Origin: Ochrobactrum sp. RH2CCR150
Lineage (GTDB): Bacteria > Pseudomonadota > Alphaproteobacteria > Rhizobiales > Rhizobiaceae
Length of the DNA stretch: 64,000 nt
Assembly (NCBI GenBank): GCA_014138095.1
Contig: JACGXE010000001.1
Span: 558,001 to 622,000, forward strand
Reading direction: 5' to 3'
Positions within the stretch are counted from its first letter, which is position 1. Every line of letters starts with the position of its first letter. A model generated the notes under the pieces. The model was not told where the DNA came from, searched no databases, and saw only the letters and a program-made list of their open reading frames with translations. The translations under genes and the position numbers were made by a program. This document shows positions 9,947 through 17,699 of the stretch, one piece after another.

Positions 9947-10708
9947 CTAACGTTTTCGGTCGAAAACCGACATGCGCATGAACTCGCCGTCATATTCGGC
10001 GAGCGCAACAAGGCGTTCGCGATCCAGAATCTCGACGCGGTTGGATCGGAAGAGAACAAGTCCTTCCTCGCGCAAATCCCGCAACATGCGATTGAGATGA
10101 ATTGGCGTCAGTCCTAGCGCATCCGCCAGCTGATATTGCGTCAGCGGGCAATAATAGGAATCGGGATCATCAATGCAGCAGGCCTTGACCCGATCTGACA
10201 GCTCCAGCAGCAGATGCGCTGTGCGCACAAAGGCGGTGCGGCGACCAACATTGGTCAGATGTTCGATCAGCATGGCGCGTTGTCGTGACAGAAGCTCGAT
10301 GAAGATCATCGCCAGACGCGGCACACGGCGGATCGCGTTTTCGAGTGAAGCCAGTGGAATTTCAATGACTTTCATCGGCGTGATGGCTGAAATCGTATTA
10401 TAACTGTAGCCATCGGCGGTGCGAAGCCCGATGAAATCGCAACGGATTGGAAAGTCGATGATCTGTCTTTGGCCGCCGGACAGGTCGCGATAGACGCAGC
10501 CCCAGCCGGACACGACCATATGCACATTTCGGACGCGCTCGCCCTGTTCTATAATGATGGCATCGGGGGCAAAATTGTTCTCGGTGACGACAAGAGAAGC
10601 CAAAGCACCGATTGCGTGCGCATCAAGGTCGGCCAGAATCGGAGAAGATTCCAGTAAGTCGATCAGCGCCCCCACCGAAGGTGCCGCAATGCCTCTGCCA
10701 CTATGCAT
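9947..10708 (-). CDS. Crp/Fnr-family transcriptional regulator
   Basis: A 253-residue regulator. The N-terminal about 140 residues form a cyclic-nucleotide-binding-type beta-roll (Ile-Ile-Glu-Gln-Gly-Glu-Arg, Ser-Gly-Trp-Gly). A long dimerisation helix follows near 145-170, then a winged helix-turn-helix ([19 protein letters not shown]). There is no N-terminal Cys cluster of the oxygen-sensing Fnr type and no clear cAMP-site Arg-Ser-Ala, so the signal is unknown. The ATG at 10708 has GGAAG four bases upstream. A perfect inverted repeat lies 20-40 bases upstream. It is divergent from the LuxR gene at 10969. Confidence 0.85.
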   Translation of the reverse strand: MHSGRGIAAPSVGALIDLLESSPILADLDAHAIGALASLVVTENNFAPDAIIIEQGERVRNVHMVVSGWGCVYRDLSGGQRQIIDFPIRCDFIGLRTADGYSYNTISAITPMKVIEIPLASLENAIRRVPRLAMIFIELLSRQRAMLIEHLTNVGRRTAFVRTAHLLLELSDRVKACCIDDPDSYYCPLTQYQLADALGLTPIHLNRMLRDLREEGLVLFRSNRVEILDRERLVALAEYDGEFMRMSVFDRKR

Positions 10709-10728
10709 AACACTTCCGTACTAAACGA

Positions 10729-10748
10729 AAGATATAGTTTTATATCTT
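10729..10748. promoter_or_regulatory. Inverted repeat upstream of the Crp/Fnr gene
   Basis: AAGATATA (10729-10736) and TATATCTT (10741-10748) are perfect 8-bp arms around GTTT. The repeat sits just upstream of the regulator start in the divergent spacer, where an autoregulatory operator would be expected. It does not have the TTGAT-N4-ATCAA form of canonical Fnr sites. Confidence 0.45.
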
Positions 10749-10892
10749 CCTACTGTTTAAGTCGCTCTTACGGACAACATAAATTTTCCAACTTGCTAAC
10801 ATAAATTAATGACACGAATGCTTTGAGGTAGCAATATTAGCACATGGAATGGCGGGAATTCGTCAATATAAGTCATAAGCATCATTTAAATA

Positions 10893-10918
10893 CCGATCTT
10901 GCGGCGGGGCAAGGTCGG
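10893..10918. other. Hairpin in the divergent spacer before the LuxR gene
   Basis: CCGATCTTGC (10893-10902) pairs with GCAAGGTCGG (10909-10918) over six bases, with G-T wobble only. There is no T-run, so it is not a plain terminator. It would lie in the 5' leader of the LuxR gene that starts at 10969. Confidence 0.35.
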
Positions 10919-10968
10919 CGGATCACTGCGTAGAAGTTAGTAAACCTTCGTGCCGGGGAGACGCGCCG

Positions 10969-11694
10969 ATGTTGGACGCCAGAGTTGCCAGCCTTTGGGC
11001 TGTGCCAAAAGATAGAGACAATGGAGCGGTTGATGTCGGTGTTCTGCCGAACAGCGACCGCCATCTGCTACTCGTATGCAAAAGCAATCTGGAGCGGGAA
11101 TGCCTTTTCAACGGCCTCCTGATGAACGGGTTAAAAATGCCGGTGACGTGCTATGCCTTTGCTGAACAGGCGAAGGCGTTCAACGGCAGCGCCGTCATTT
11201 TGCTGCATATCGGCGCCAAGCGGCTTGCCGATCCGTTTTTTTCCGAAGAAATCCGCTCCCTCGTGGAAATGTGGTCGCCATCGCCGATTGTGCTTCTCGC
11301 GGAGCGCGAGGAATGGGCGCAGGTGGTGCGGGCCATGGAAATCGGCGCAAGAGGCTATATCCCCACCTCGGTCGATGTCCGGGTCTGCGTCGAGGCGATC
11401 CATCTGGCGAGCGCGGGCGGCATGTATATTCCCGCTTCCATGGCAATCAAGTCGCCGCCGCCGGATATCGATGAGGATGTGCTGGGCGAATTGCTGACCG
11501 CGCGCGAAATCGAGGTGGTGCATGCGATTCGCATCGGCCGCTCCAACAAGGTGATCGCTTTCGAACTCGGCATGAGCGAAGGCACCGTGAAGGCGCATGT
11601 TCATAACATCATGCGCAAGATCGGCGCTGCCAATCGTACCGAAGTGGCCTGCAAGCTGCACAATATGTACAACAGCACTTTGGGCGACGATTGA
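10969..11694 (+). CDS. LuxR-family regulator with degenerate receiver domain
   Basis: A 241-residue protein built like a NarL-type response regulator. A receiver-like domain spans about 30-150 and a GerE-type helix-turn-helix about 170-235 (Leu-Leu-Thr-Ala-Arg-Glu-Ile-Glu-Val-Val ... Ser-Glu-Gly-Thr-Val-Lys-Ala-His-Val). The receiver lacks the expected phospho-acceptor Asp: strand 3 reads Val-Ile-Leu-Leu-His-Ile-Gly-Ala, and the usual Lys before the last helix is replaced in Gly-Tyr-Ile-Pro-Thr. It is therefore probably a phosphorylation-independent pseudo-receiver. GGGGAG at about 10956-10961 supports the ATG at 10969. No partner kinase is nearby. The target is unknown; glpR follows after 146 bases on the same strand. 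Confidence 0.85.
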   Translation: MLDARVASLWAVPKDRDNGAVDVGVLPNSDRHLLLVCKSNLERECLFNGLLMNGLKMPVTCYAFAEQAKAFNGSAVILLHIGAKRLADPFFSEEIRSLVEMWSPSPIVLLAEREEWAQVVRAMEIGARGYIPTSVDVRVCVEAIHLASAGGMYIPASMAIKSPPPDIDEDVLGELLTAREIEVVHAIRIGRSNKVIAFELGMSEGTVKAHVHNIMRKIGAANRTEVACKLHNMYNSTLGDD

Positions 11695-11840
11695 GCGGCG
11701 TTGCGCAGCTTGAATGCGTGAAAACAAAAACCGCTCTAATGGATGCGAAAACAGTGCAGACGGGCATAGGCGGTTGCTTTCTCTCCGAAAACAGAGACAT
11801 TACAGGCTCGCAATTCTAACAAACTCAGTGCGGGCAAAAA

Positions 11841-12632
11841 ATGCAGCTTACCCCTCGTCACAATGCAATTCTGGACCTTGCTCGCCGTCAGGGGCAGGTT
11901 CTGGTGGACGATCTGGCCGCGGCTTTTGATGTCACGCCGCAAACCGTGCGCAAGGATCTCAACGATCTGTGCCGTGCGCGCCTGCTGCGCCGCATTCATG
12001 GCGGGGCGCTTTATCCCTCCGGCGTTGAGAACATGGAATATGAGGCCCGCCGCCGGATCGCCGCCAATGAAAAAGAATCGATCGGCAGGGCGGCCGCTGA
12101 AATCATCCCGGATGGCGCGTCCCTGTTCATCAATATTGGCACTACGACCGAAGCTGTCAGCCATGCCCTGATTGACCATAGCGAACTGATGGTCATCACC
12201 AACAACATCAATGTCGCCAATACGCTTCGTGTGCACACTTCCATCGAAGTGGTCATTGCTGGCGGTGTGGTCCGCTCATCCGACGGTGGTATTGTGGGTG
12301 AGGCCGCGGTTGATTTCATCCGCCAGTTCAAGGTCGACTATGCCATCATCGGCGCTTCGGCGATGGACGAGGACGGCGCGCTGCTTGATTTCGATTTCCG
12401 CGAAGTGAAAGTCGCGCAGGCGATCATCGCCAATGCGCGCCATGTCATCCTCGTTTCTGATTCCACCAAGCTGGAGCGTACCGCACCGGTACGCATCGGC
12501 CATATTTCGCAGATCAACACGTTCATCACCGACCGTTGCTCGTCGCAGCAACTGCGTGATCTGTGCGCGGAACATGAGGTGGAACTGATCGAAACCCTTA
12601 ATGATAGCGGGGCGACGACCAAAGCGGGGTAG
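11841..12632 (+). CDS. glpR: DeoR-family repressor, GlpR-like
   Basis: A 263-residue DeoR-type repressor. The N-terminal winged helix-turn-helix (residues 1-60, Ala-Ala-Ala-Phe-Asp-Val-Thr-Pro-Gln-Thr-Val-Arg-Lys-Asp-Leu) is followed by the sugar-phosphate-sensing domain with Asn-Ile-Gly-Thr-Thr-Thr-Glu (about 95-101) and Ile-Gly-Ala-Ser-Ala. GlpR proteins usually respond to glycerol-3-phosphate, and the next gene is glpD 145 bases downstream, which supports the name. The ribosome site is weak. The CGAAAAC elements upstream (around 11746 and 11786) could be autoregulatory half-sites. Confidence 0.88.
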   Translation: MQLTPRHNAILDLARRQGQVLVDDLAAAFDVTPQTVRKDLNDLCRARLLRRIHGGALYPSGVENMEYEARRRIAANEKESIGRAAAEIIPDGASLFINIGTTTEAVSHALIDHSELMVITNNINVANTLRVHTSIEVVIAGGVVRSSDGGIVGEAAVDFIRQFKVDYAIIGASAMDEDGALLDFDFREVKVAQAIIANARHVILVSDSTKLERTAPVRIGHISQINTFITDRCSSQQLRDLCAEHEVELIETLNDSGATTKAG

Positions 12633-12680
12633 TTTCGTTTATTTTCGCTTTGCTTTCGTATTAAATAGTTTTATATTCGC
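12633..12680 (+). promoter_or_regulatory. Phased TTCG repeats between glpR and glpD (candidate GlpR operator)
   Basis: Four copies of a T-rich TTCG element carry their CG at 12636, 12646, 12657 and 12678, i.e. 10, 11 and 21 bases apart. All therefore face the same side of the helix. The E. coli GlpR half-site has a central YTCG core, and DeoR-type repressors often use TTTCG direct repeats. The array sits directly ahead of glpD. Confidence 0.55.
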
Positions 12681-12777
12681 TTTGGTGTTCTGAGGCGCGT
12701 CCGGTGATGCGCTTTAAAATGAATGTTCGAGCGTCTGTCTGCTGCAAGCGCTCTGAAAGCCGCTTTTAAGGTTTGCC

Positions 12778-14313
12778 ATGGCGCAGGATAAAATATTCGA
12801 CATTTTCGTTATTGGTGGCGGCATCAACGGGTGTGGCATTGCCCGCGACGCCGTTGGGCGCGGCTTTTCTGTTTTCCTGGCGGAAATGAACGATCTGGCG
12901 AGCGGCACCTCTTCCCGCGCCACCAAGCTGATCCATGGCGGCCTGCGTTATCTGGAGCATTACGAGTTTCGTCTGGTGCGCGAGGCGCTGATGGAGCGTG
13001 AGGTTCTGTGGGCCAATGCACCGCATATCATCCATCCGATGCGCTTTGTGCTGCCCTATCACAAGGGCGGCGTGCGTCCGGCATGGCTGCTGCGGATTGG
13101 CCTGTTCCTCTACGATCATCTGGGTGGTCGCAAGAAACTTCCGGCGACGCGCACGCTGAATATGCGCACTGACCCTGCTGCTCAGCCGCTGAAGCCGCTT
13201 TTCACCAAGGCATTCGAATATTCCGATTGCTGGGTCGACGACGCCCGTTTTGTGGCATTGACGGCGCGTGATGCGTCTGACCGTGGCGCATCCATTCGCA
13301 CCCGTACCAAGGTGGTGGCTGCGCGCCGTGACAGTCAGGGCTGGACGGTGACGATTGAGAACGCCGACACCGGACGTCAGGAAGAAATCCGCGCGCGTCT
13401 GCTGGTCAATGCCGCCGGTCCGTGGGCCGACAAGGTTCTGCAGGGTGTCGAAGGGGATCGCCAGTTGCACAATGTGCGTCTGGTGCAGGGTAGCCATATT
13501 GTAGTGCGCCAGAAATTTGCCGATCCGCGCTCCTATTTCTTCCAGAACAATGACGGGCGCATCATCTTTGCGATCCCCTATGAAGATGATTTCACTCTGA
13601 TTGGCACTACCGATCAGGATTATAAGGGCGATCCCGCCAAGGTGGCGATCACCGAAGCTGAAACAGACTATCTTTGCTCGGCGGCAAGCGAATATTTCGC
13701 AGAACCTGTGCGGCGCGAAGATGTCGTGTGGACCTATTCGGGCGTGCGTCCGCTCTACGATGACGGTGCCAGCAAGGCGCAAGAAGCCACGCGCGACTAT
13801 GTTCTGAAGGACGATGCGCCAGCCGGTCTTGCGCCGCTTATCAACGTCTTTGGCGGCAAGCTGACAACAGCGCGCAGGCTTGCTGAACATATGCTGGAAA
13901 AGATCGAGCATCATCTGGGCAAGAAGGGCGCGCCATGGACTCATGCGGCAGCACTGCCCGGTGGTGATTTCAAGGAAGTTGCTTTCGACAGCGAGTTACG
14001 GAAAGTACAGTCGACCTATCCATTTTTGTCGCCAGCCCATGTCCGCCGCCTGTTCCGGCTCTATGGAACGCGTGTTCATGTGCTGCTCGGCAAGGCCGCA
14101 TCGCTCGCTGATCTGGGACGCCATTTCGGCGCGGATTTCTATGAGGCTGAAGTCTCTTATCTCATTGAAAATGAATGGGCTTGCACGGCAGAAGATATTC
14201 TGTGGCGTCGCACCAAACTTGGCCTTCGTCTCAATGCAGCAGAGGTAGAGGGGCTGAATAATTACCTGCAAGATGAAGAAAAAATAAAACCCCGATTTGT
14301 TGCCGGTGCTTAG
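12778..14313 (+). CDS. glpD: Aerobic glycerol-3-phosphate dehydrogenase
   Basis: An FAD enzyme of 511 residues that oxidises glycerol-3-phosphate to dihydroxyacetone phosphate at the inner membrane and passes electrons to quinone. The N-terminal Rossmann motif Val-Ile-Gly-Gly-Gly-Ile-Asn-Gly-Cys-Gly lies at 11-20. The FAD-family patterns Ala-Ser-Gly-Thr-Ser-Ser-Arg-Ala-Thr-Lys-Leu-Ile-His-Gly-Gly and Gly-Thr-Thr-Asp are present. A C-terminal helical domain is rich in Glu and Lys. Length matches the GlpD family. It is preceded by a phased TTCG array and a weak AAGG ribosome site. No glycerol kinase or facilitator gene is in the window. Confidence 0.96.
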   Translation: MAQDKIFDIFVIGGGINGCGIARDAVGRGFSVFLAEMNDLASGTSSRATKLIHGGLRYLEHYEFRLVREALMEREVLWANAPHIIHPMRFVLPYHKGGVRPAWLLRIGLFLYDHLGGRKKLPATRTLNMRTDPAAQPLKPLFTKAFEYSDCWVDDARFVALTARDASDRGASIRTRTKVVAARRDSQGWTVTIENADTGRQEEIRARLLVNAAGPWADKVLQGVEGDRQLHNVRLVQGSHIVVRQKFADPRSYFFQNNDGRIIFAIPYEDDFTLIGTTDQDYKGDPAKVAITEAETDYLCSAASEYFAEPVRREDVVWTYSGVRPLYDDGASKAQEATRDYVLKDDAPAGLAPLINVFGGKLTTARRLAEHMLEKIEHHLGKKGAPWTHAAALPGGDFKEVAFDSELRKVQSTYPFLSPAHVRRLFRLYGTRVHVLLGKAASLADLGRHFGADFYEAEVSYLIENEWACTAEDILWRRTKLGLRLNAAEVEGLNNYLQDEEKIKPRFVAGA

Positions 14314-14420
14314 TAGCAATCAAATGATTGTAATTTTCAATTATTCTTTCATGTGATAGTTTAATAATGTACTTTAAAACTTTTTATACTTAAGAATTTA
14401 TGACAACTACTTTTATAATG

Positions 14421-14508
14421 CGGTGCGGATACTGATCGACTCCTCCCGATGTCGCTCGGACTGGTGTATTTTTGTCCGGTTGTCATCAACTAGATTGGTT
14501 CCGCACCG
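14421..14508 (+). ncRNA. Cloverleaf-like structured RNA candidate
   Basis: The segment is closed by a 9-bp stem, CGGTGCGGA (14421-14429) with TCCGCACCG (14500-14508). Inside are three further hairpins: CGAC/GTCG (14437-14454) with a loop containing TCCTCCC, CGGAC/GTCCG (14457-14478), and GTTG/CAAC (14479-14490). A TATAAT lies at 14414-14419, just ahead. The folding was done by eye. C-rich anti-Shine-Dalgarno loops recall trans-acting RNAs of Rhizobiales (for example the alpha-r14 type), but the sequence is not recognised. It is not a tRNA: it has no CCA and no T-loop. Confidence 0.45.
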
Positions 14509-14525
14509 TTTATAAAATTACCTCT

Positions 14526-14545
14526 CAGGAGGTGCATGCCTCCTG
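14526..14545 (+). other. Hairpin pairing AGGAGG with CCTCCT
   Basis: CAGGAGG (14526-14532) pairs perfectly with CCTCCTG (14539-14545), and an ATG (14536-14538) sits in the TGCATG loop. It could be a sequestered ribosome site or, more likely, part of the same structured transcript as 14421-14508. The GGAGG could alternatively pair with CCTCC in the first loop (14442-14446). Confidence 0.4.
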
Positions 14546-14577
14546 ATAAGTACCAACCTCCCAAAGACTACACCTCA

Positions 14578-14612
14578 CGGCCCGGCGAATATTTCCGCCG
14601 GGCCGTCTTCAT
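14578..14612 (+). terminator. Strong hairpin ending the structured intergenic RNA
   Basis: GGCCCGGCG pairs with CGCCGGGCC over AATATTTC, followed by GTCTTCATTTCG. The stem is strong but the T-tract is interrupted. It lies after the folded segment that begins at 14421 and before the AcoR-like gene. Confidence 0.6.
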
Positions 14613-14758
14613 TTCGAAGTTTCGAGGACGCGCTTGCCAGTTGTGGGGGAACAGGCCATTATCATCGGGAACGTGCCCGGCAGATCTGTTTAGCGGTTCT
14701 GTTGGTCGGGAATGTTCAACGCGAATTCAGCGGTTCCAGCCTTCCTGGGAGGAGAAAG

Positions 14759-15727
14759 ATGGGTGCACCGCAAGAGAGAGTTCATGCGGACCGCGTTCTG
14801 TCCGCGATCCACACCGGCGGGTCGGCCCGCTCGGCGCTGGTAGCGTCGTGGCAGCGTTCTGCCGAACTACACAAGCTCGACCCTGCCGATCCGGGTGCCG
14901 TGCGCACGCTTTCCGAGGGCGAATTCCGCACTGCGCATGAGCGGGTGGAGAGGCTGGTCAGCGTGGCGCAGGCCAGTATGGACCGTCTTTACATGGCGGT
15001 CGGCGGTGTTGGCTGCTGCGTGCTTTTGGCTGACAGTGAAGGCGTGCCGGTGGAGCGGCGCGGTGCGCCAAGCGATGACGACACGTTCTATCGCTGGGGC
15101 TTGTGGACGGGCGCTGTGTGGAGCGAGGAATGCGAAGGCACCAATGGCATCGGCACCTGTATCGTTGAACAGCGTGCGCTCACCATCCACCGCGATCAGC
15201 ACTTTCACTCACGCAATATCGGGCTGTCCTGCACGGTGGCCCCGATCCACGATCATCAGGGTCGTCTTATGGCTGCGCTTGATGTGTCATCCTGCCGTTC
15301 CGATCTGACGGAAGCCTTTGCGCAGCTCATTTCCGTAGCAGTGATCGACGCGGCGCGCCGGATCGAGGCAGAAAACTTCCGCCAGGCTTTTCCAAAGGCC
15401 CGCATCATGCTGGCCCCCAGCGTTGACCGCAGCGGCGGGGCTTTGATCGCCGTCGACAAGGACGATCTGGTGATCGGCGCGACGCGGGCTGCACGTCTGG
15501 CGCTCGGCCTCGACGATGCGGTTCTGGCAGGTCCGTTGCCTGCTGCTGATATTCTCGGCTGGAATGCCGACCCGCGCGAGGATATGGCGGAGTCGGAACG
15601 CGGCGTTATCCTGCGTGCTCTGGCCCGTGCAGAGGGGAATATTTCCGCTGCCGCAGGGCTTCTGGGCATCAGCCGGGCGACGCTGCATCGCAAGCTGAAC
15701 CGTCTCAAGATCATTCGCCCACATTAA
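14759..15727 (+). CDS. AcoR-like GAF/Fis regulator lacking the AAA+ domain
   Basis: A 322-residue regulator. An AcoR/GAF-type sensor region covers about 50-210 (Trp-Ser-Glu-Glu-Cys-Glu-Gly-Thr-Asn-Gly-Ile-Gly-Thr-Cys, then Ser-Arg-Asn-Ile-Gly-Leu-Ser-Cys-Thr). A Fis-type helix-turn-helix is at the C-terminus (Gly-Asn-Ile-Ser-Ala-Ala-Ala-Gly-Leu-Leu-Gly-Ile-Ser-Arg-Ala-Thr-Leu-His-Arg-Lys-Leu). The sigma-54 AAA+ module (GAFTGA) is absent, so it cannot open sigma-54 promoters. GGGAGGAG at 14748-14755 fixes the start at 14759; the frame is open from 14702. It precedes an aldehyde and an alcohol dehydrogenase gene and probably controls them, possibly through the palindrome at 15755. Confidence 0.85.
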   Translation: MGAPQERVHADRVLSAIHTGGSARSALVASWQRSAELHKLDPADPGAVRTLSEGEFRTAHERVERLVSVAQASMDRLYMAVGGVGCCVLLADSEGVPVERRGAPSDDDTFYRWGLWTGAVWSEECEGTNGIGTCIVEQRALTIHRDQHFHSRNIGLSCTVAPIHDHQGRLMAALDVSSCRSDLTEAFAQLISVAVIDAARRIEAENFRQAFPKARIMLAPSVDRSGGALIAVDKDDLVIGATRAARLALGLDDAVLAGPLPAADILGWNADPREDMAESERGVILRALARAEGNISAAAGLLGISRATLHRKLNRLKIIRPH

Positions 15728-15754
15728 TCTCTTTGCAAAATCACCTGACGCAAC

Positions 15755-15772
15755 TGTCTCAATATTGCGACA
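15755..15772. promoter_or_regulatory. Palindrome between the AcoR-like gene and aldehyde dehydrogenase
   Basis: TGTCTCAATATTGCGACA is a dyad with a single mismatched pair (T/C at the fifth positions). It lies 103 bases before the aldehyde dehydrogenase start, where an activator site would sit. A partly similar TGTC-N3-ATTGCG appears near 17472 ahead of adhP. Confidence 0.45.
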
Positions 15773-15874
15773 CATGATCTTGCGAGCGTGAAAACGCGGG
15801 ATGACTCTTCCTGGCTATCGCGCGATCCTCCTTGTCGAAGCGCTGTAGGAGCAGCGTTATTTCGGGAGGAAGCT

Positions 15875-17392
15875 ATGAATAAGGTTGAATTCAGCCGGAC
15901 GGTGAAGCCGGCTTTTGCCAAACGTTATGGAAACTTCATCGGCGGCAAATGGGTCGAGCCCAAGTCGGGCCGCTATTTCGAAAATACATCGCCGGTCAAT
16001 GGTCAGGTTCTGTGCGAAGTGGCACGTTCCGATGCTGCGGATGTTGAAGCCGCACTTGATGCCGCTCATGCCGCCAAGGATGCATGGGGCCGCACCAGCG
16101 TGGCCGAGCGCGCGTTGATCCTCAACCGCATTGCCGACCGTATTGAGGAAAACCTGCCTGCGCTCGCTGCCGCCGAAACATGGGACAATGGCAAGCCGAT
16201 CCGTGAAACCACGGCCGCCGATCTTCCGCTGGCCGTTGATCACTTCCGCTATTTCGCCGGTGTCATCCGCGCGCAGGAAGGCGGCATTTCGGAAATCGAT
16301 CACGACACGGTCGCCTATCACTTCCATGAGCCGCTGGGCGTTGTCGGCCAGATCATTCCGTGGAACTTCCCGATCCTGATGGCGGTTTGGAAACTGGCTC
16401 CGGCGCTCGCCGCTGGCAATTGCGTGGTGCTGAAGCCTGCCGAGCAGACCCCGGCCTCGATCCTCGTCCTGATGGAGCTGATCGGCGATCTGCTGCCCGC
16501 AGGCGTGATCAATGTCGTCAATGGTTTCGGTCTTGAAGCGGGCAAGCCGCTGGCATCCAGCCCGCGCATCGCCAAGATTGCATTCACCGGCGAAACCACG
16601 ACCGGTCGCCTCATCATGCAATATGCCAGCCAGAACCTCATTCCGGTCACGCTGGAACTTGGCGGCAAGTCGCCCAACATCTTCTTCAAGGATGTGGCTG
16701 CCGAAGACGACGATTTCCTCGACAAGGCGATTGAAGGCTTCGTCATGTTCGCCCTCAATCAGGGTGAGGTCTGCACCTGCCCGAGCCGTGCGCTTGTCCA
16801 TGAGTCGGTCTACGACAAGTTCATGGAAAAGGCGCTGAAGCGCGTGGAAGCCATCGTGCAGGGCGATCCGCTCGATCCGGCAACGATGATCGGCGCGCAG
16901 GCTTCGAGCGAGCAGCTTGAGAAGATCCTGAGCTATCTCGACATCGGTCGTCAGGAAGGCGCGGAAGTGCTGACTGGCGGTGAACGCAATATCCTGCCGG
17001 GCGATCTGGCTGGCGGTTATTACGTCAAGCCGACCGTGTTCAAGGGCAACAACAAGATGCGTATTTTCCAGGAAGAAATCTTCGGACCGGTTGTGTCCGT
17101 TGCGACCTTCAAGGACGATGCGGAAGCGCTGTCGATTGCCAATGACACGCTCTATGGTCTGGGTGCCGGTATATGGACCCGTGACGGAACGCGGGCCTAT
17201 CGCTTCGGTCGCGCTATTCAGGCGGGCCGTGTGTGGACCAACTGCTACCATGCCTATCCGGCCCACGCGGCCTTCGGCGGTTACAAGCAGTCGGGTATCG
17301 GCCGCGAAAACCATCTGAAGATGCTGGAGCATTACCAGAACACCAAGAACATGCTGGTGAGCTACAGCCCGAAGAAGCTGGGCTTTTTCTAA
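15875..17392 (+). CDS. NAD-dependent (acet)aldehyde dehydrogenase, AldB/ExaC-like
   Basis: A 505-residue cytoplasmic aldehyde dehydrogenase. It shows Pro-Trp-Asn-Phe-Pro-Ile-Leu-Met, the general base Glu261 in Glu-Leu-Gly-Gly-Lys-Ser-Pro, and catalytic Cys in Gly-Glu-Val-Cys-Thr-Cys (Cys300/Cys302). The paired Cys and the C-terminal Gly-Ile-Gly-Arg-Glu-Asn-His are typical of AldB/ExaC/AcoD acetaldehyde dehydrogenases used in ethanol or acetoin breakdown. GGGAGGA four bases before 15875 fixes the start. Its neighbours, an AcoR-like activator, adhP and a DUF779 gene, support alcohol oxidation to acetate. Confidence 0.92.
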   Translation: MNKVEFSRTVKPAFAKRYGNFIGGKWVEPKSGRYFENTSPVNGQVLCEVARSDAADVEAALDAAHAAKDAWGRTSVAERALILNRIADRIEENLPALAAAETWDNGKPIRETTAADLPLAVDHFRYFAGVIRAQEGGISEIDHDTVAYHFHEPLGVVGQIIPWNFPILMAVWKLAPALAAGNCVVLKPAEQTPASILVLMELIGDLLPAGVINVVNGFGLEAGKPLASSPRIAKIAFTGETTTGRLIMQYASQNLIPVTLELGGKSPNIFFKDVAAEDDDFLDKAIEGFVMFALNQGEVCTCPSRALVHESVYDKFMEKALKRVEAIVQGDPLDPATMIGAQASSEQLEKILSYLDIGRQEGAEVLTGGERNILPGDLAGGYYVKPTVFKGNNKMRIFQEEIFGPVVSVATFKDDAEALSIANDTLYGLGAGIWTRDGTRAYRFGRAIQAGRVWTNCYHAYPAHAAFGGYKQSGIGRENHLKMLEHYQNTKNMLVSYSPKKLGFF

Positions 17393-17699
17393 GCCCTGAC
17401 CGACTGCGAATAGCGATGCGGGGAAATAGAATCTCCGCATTGCGTCTAATCAAAGAGCATTCCCGTCTTCCATGTCAGTATTGCGTTGGAAGAACGGCAT
17501 CGGTTCACCCTCCCAAGGGGACTGCGAAGGGGCCTGGGCGAAAATGCCCGGGCAACCCTTGAATGGTCCATCAAACTGCCATTGCGCGGCAAGCTGGACG
17601 TGGCACCCGGGTGCGCCATATTCCTGTTACTCATTTCTTCCGACCCGTATCGGGAAACAGCTTGAAAGAAACTCAATTCGATAACGAAGGAGAGACTTC
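17393..17699. other. Spacer between aldehyde and alcohol dehydrogenase genes
   Basis: The 307 bases contain no gene. A 9-12 bp hairpin (ATGCGGGGA at 17416-17424 with TCTCCGCAT at 17432-17440) follows the aldehyde dehydrogenase and lacks a T-run. Further on are GC-rich self-complementary stretches (GGGC-AAAAT-GCCC near 17537 and GCACCCGGGTGC near 17605). The adhP ribosome site AAGGAGAG ends the spacer. adhP thus probably has its own promoter. Confidence 0.5.

Noticed and set aside
14421..14508. The cloverleaf-like fold as a tRNA or tRNA-like gene
   Set aside because: The closing stem is 9 bp, there is no T-loop GTTCGA and no CCA, and the middle hairpin has no standard anticodon loop.
14536..14940. 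A 134-codon frame starting in the AGGAGG/CCTCCT hairpin
   Set aside because: The AGGAGG is only three bases from the ATG and fully paired. The frame then runs through the terminator hairpin and overlaps the well-supported AcoR-like gene in another frame.
17600..17625. A sigma-54 -24/-12 promoter ahead of adhP (TGGCAC followed by TGC)
   Set aside because: The GG-to-GC spacing is one base short of the required ten, and the local AcoR-like regulator has no AAA+ module.
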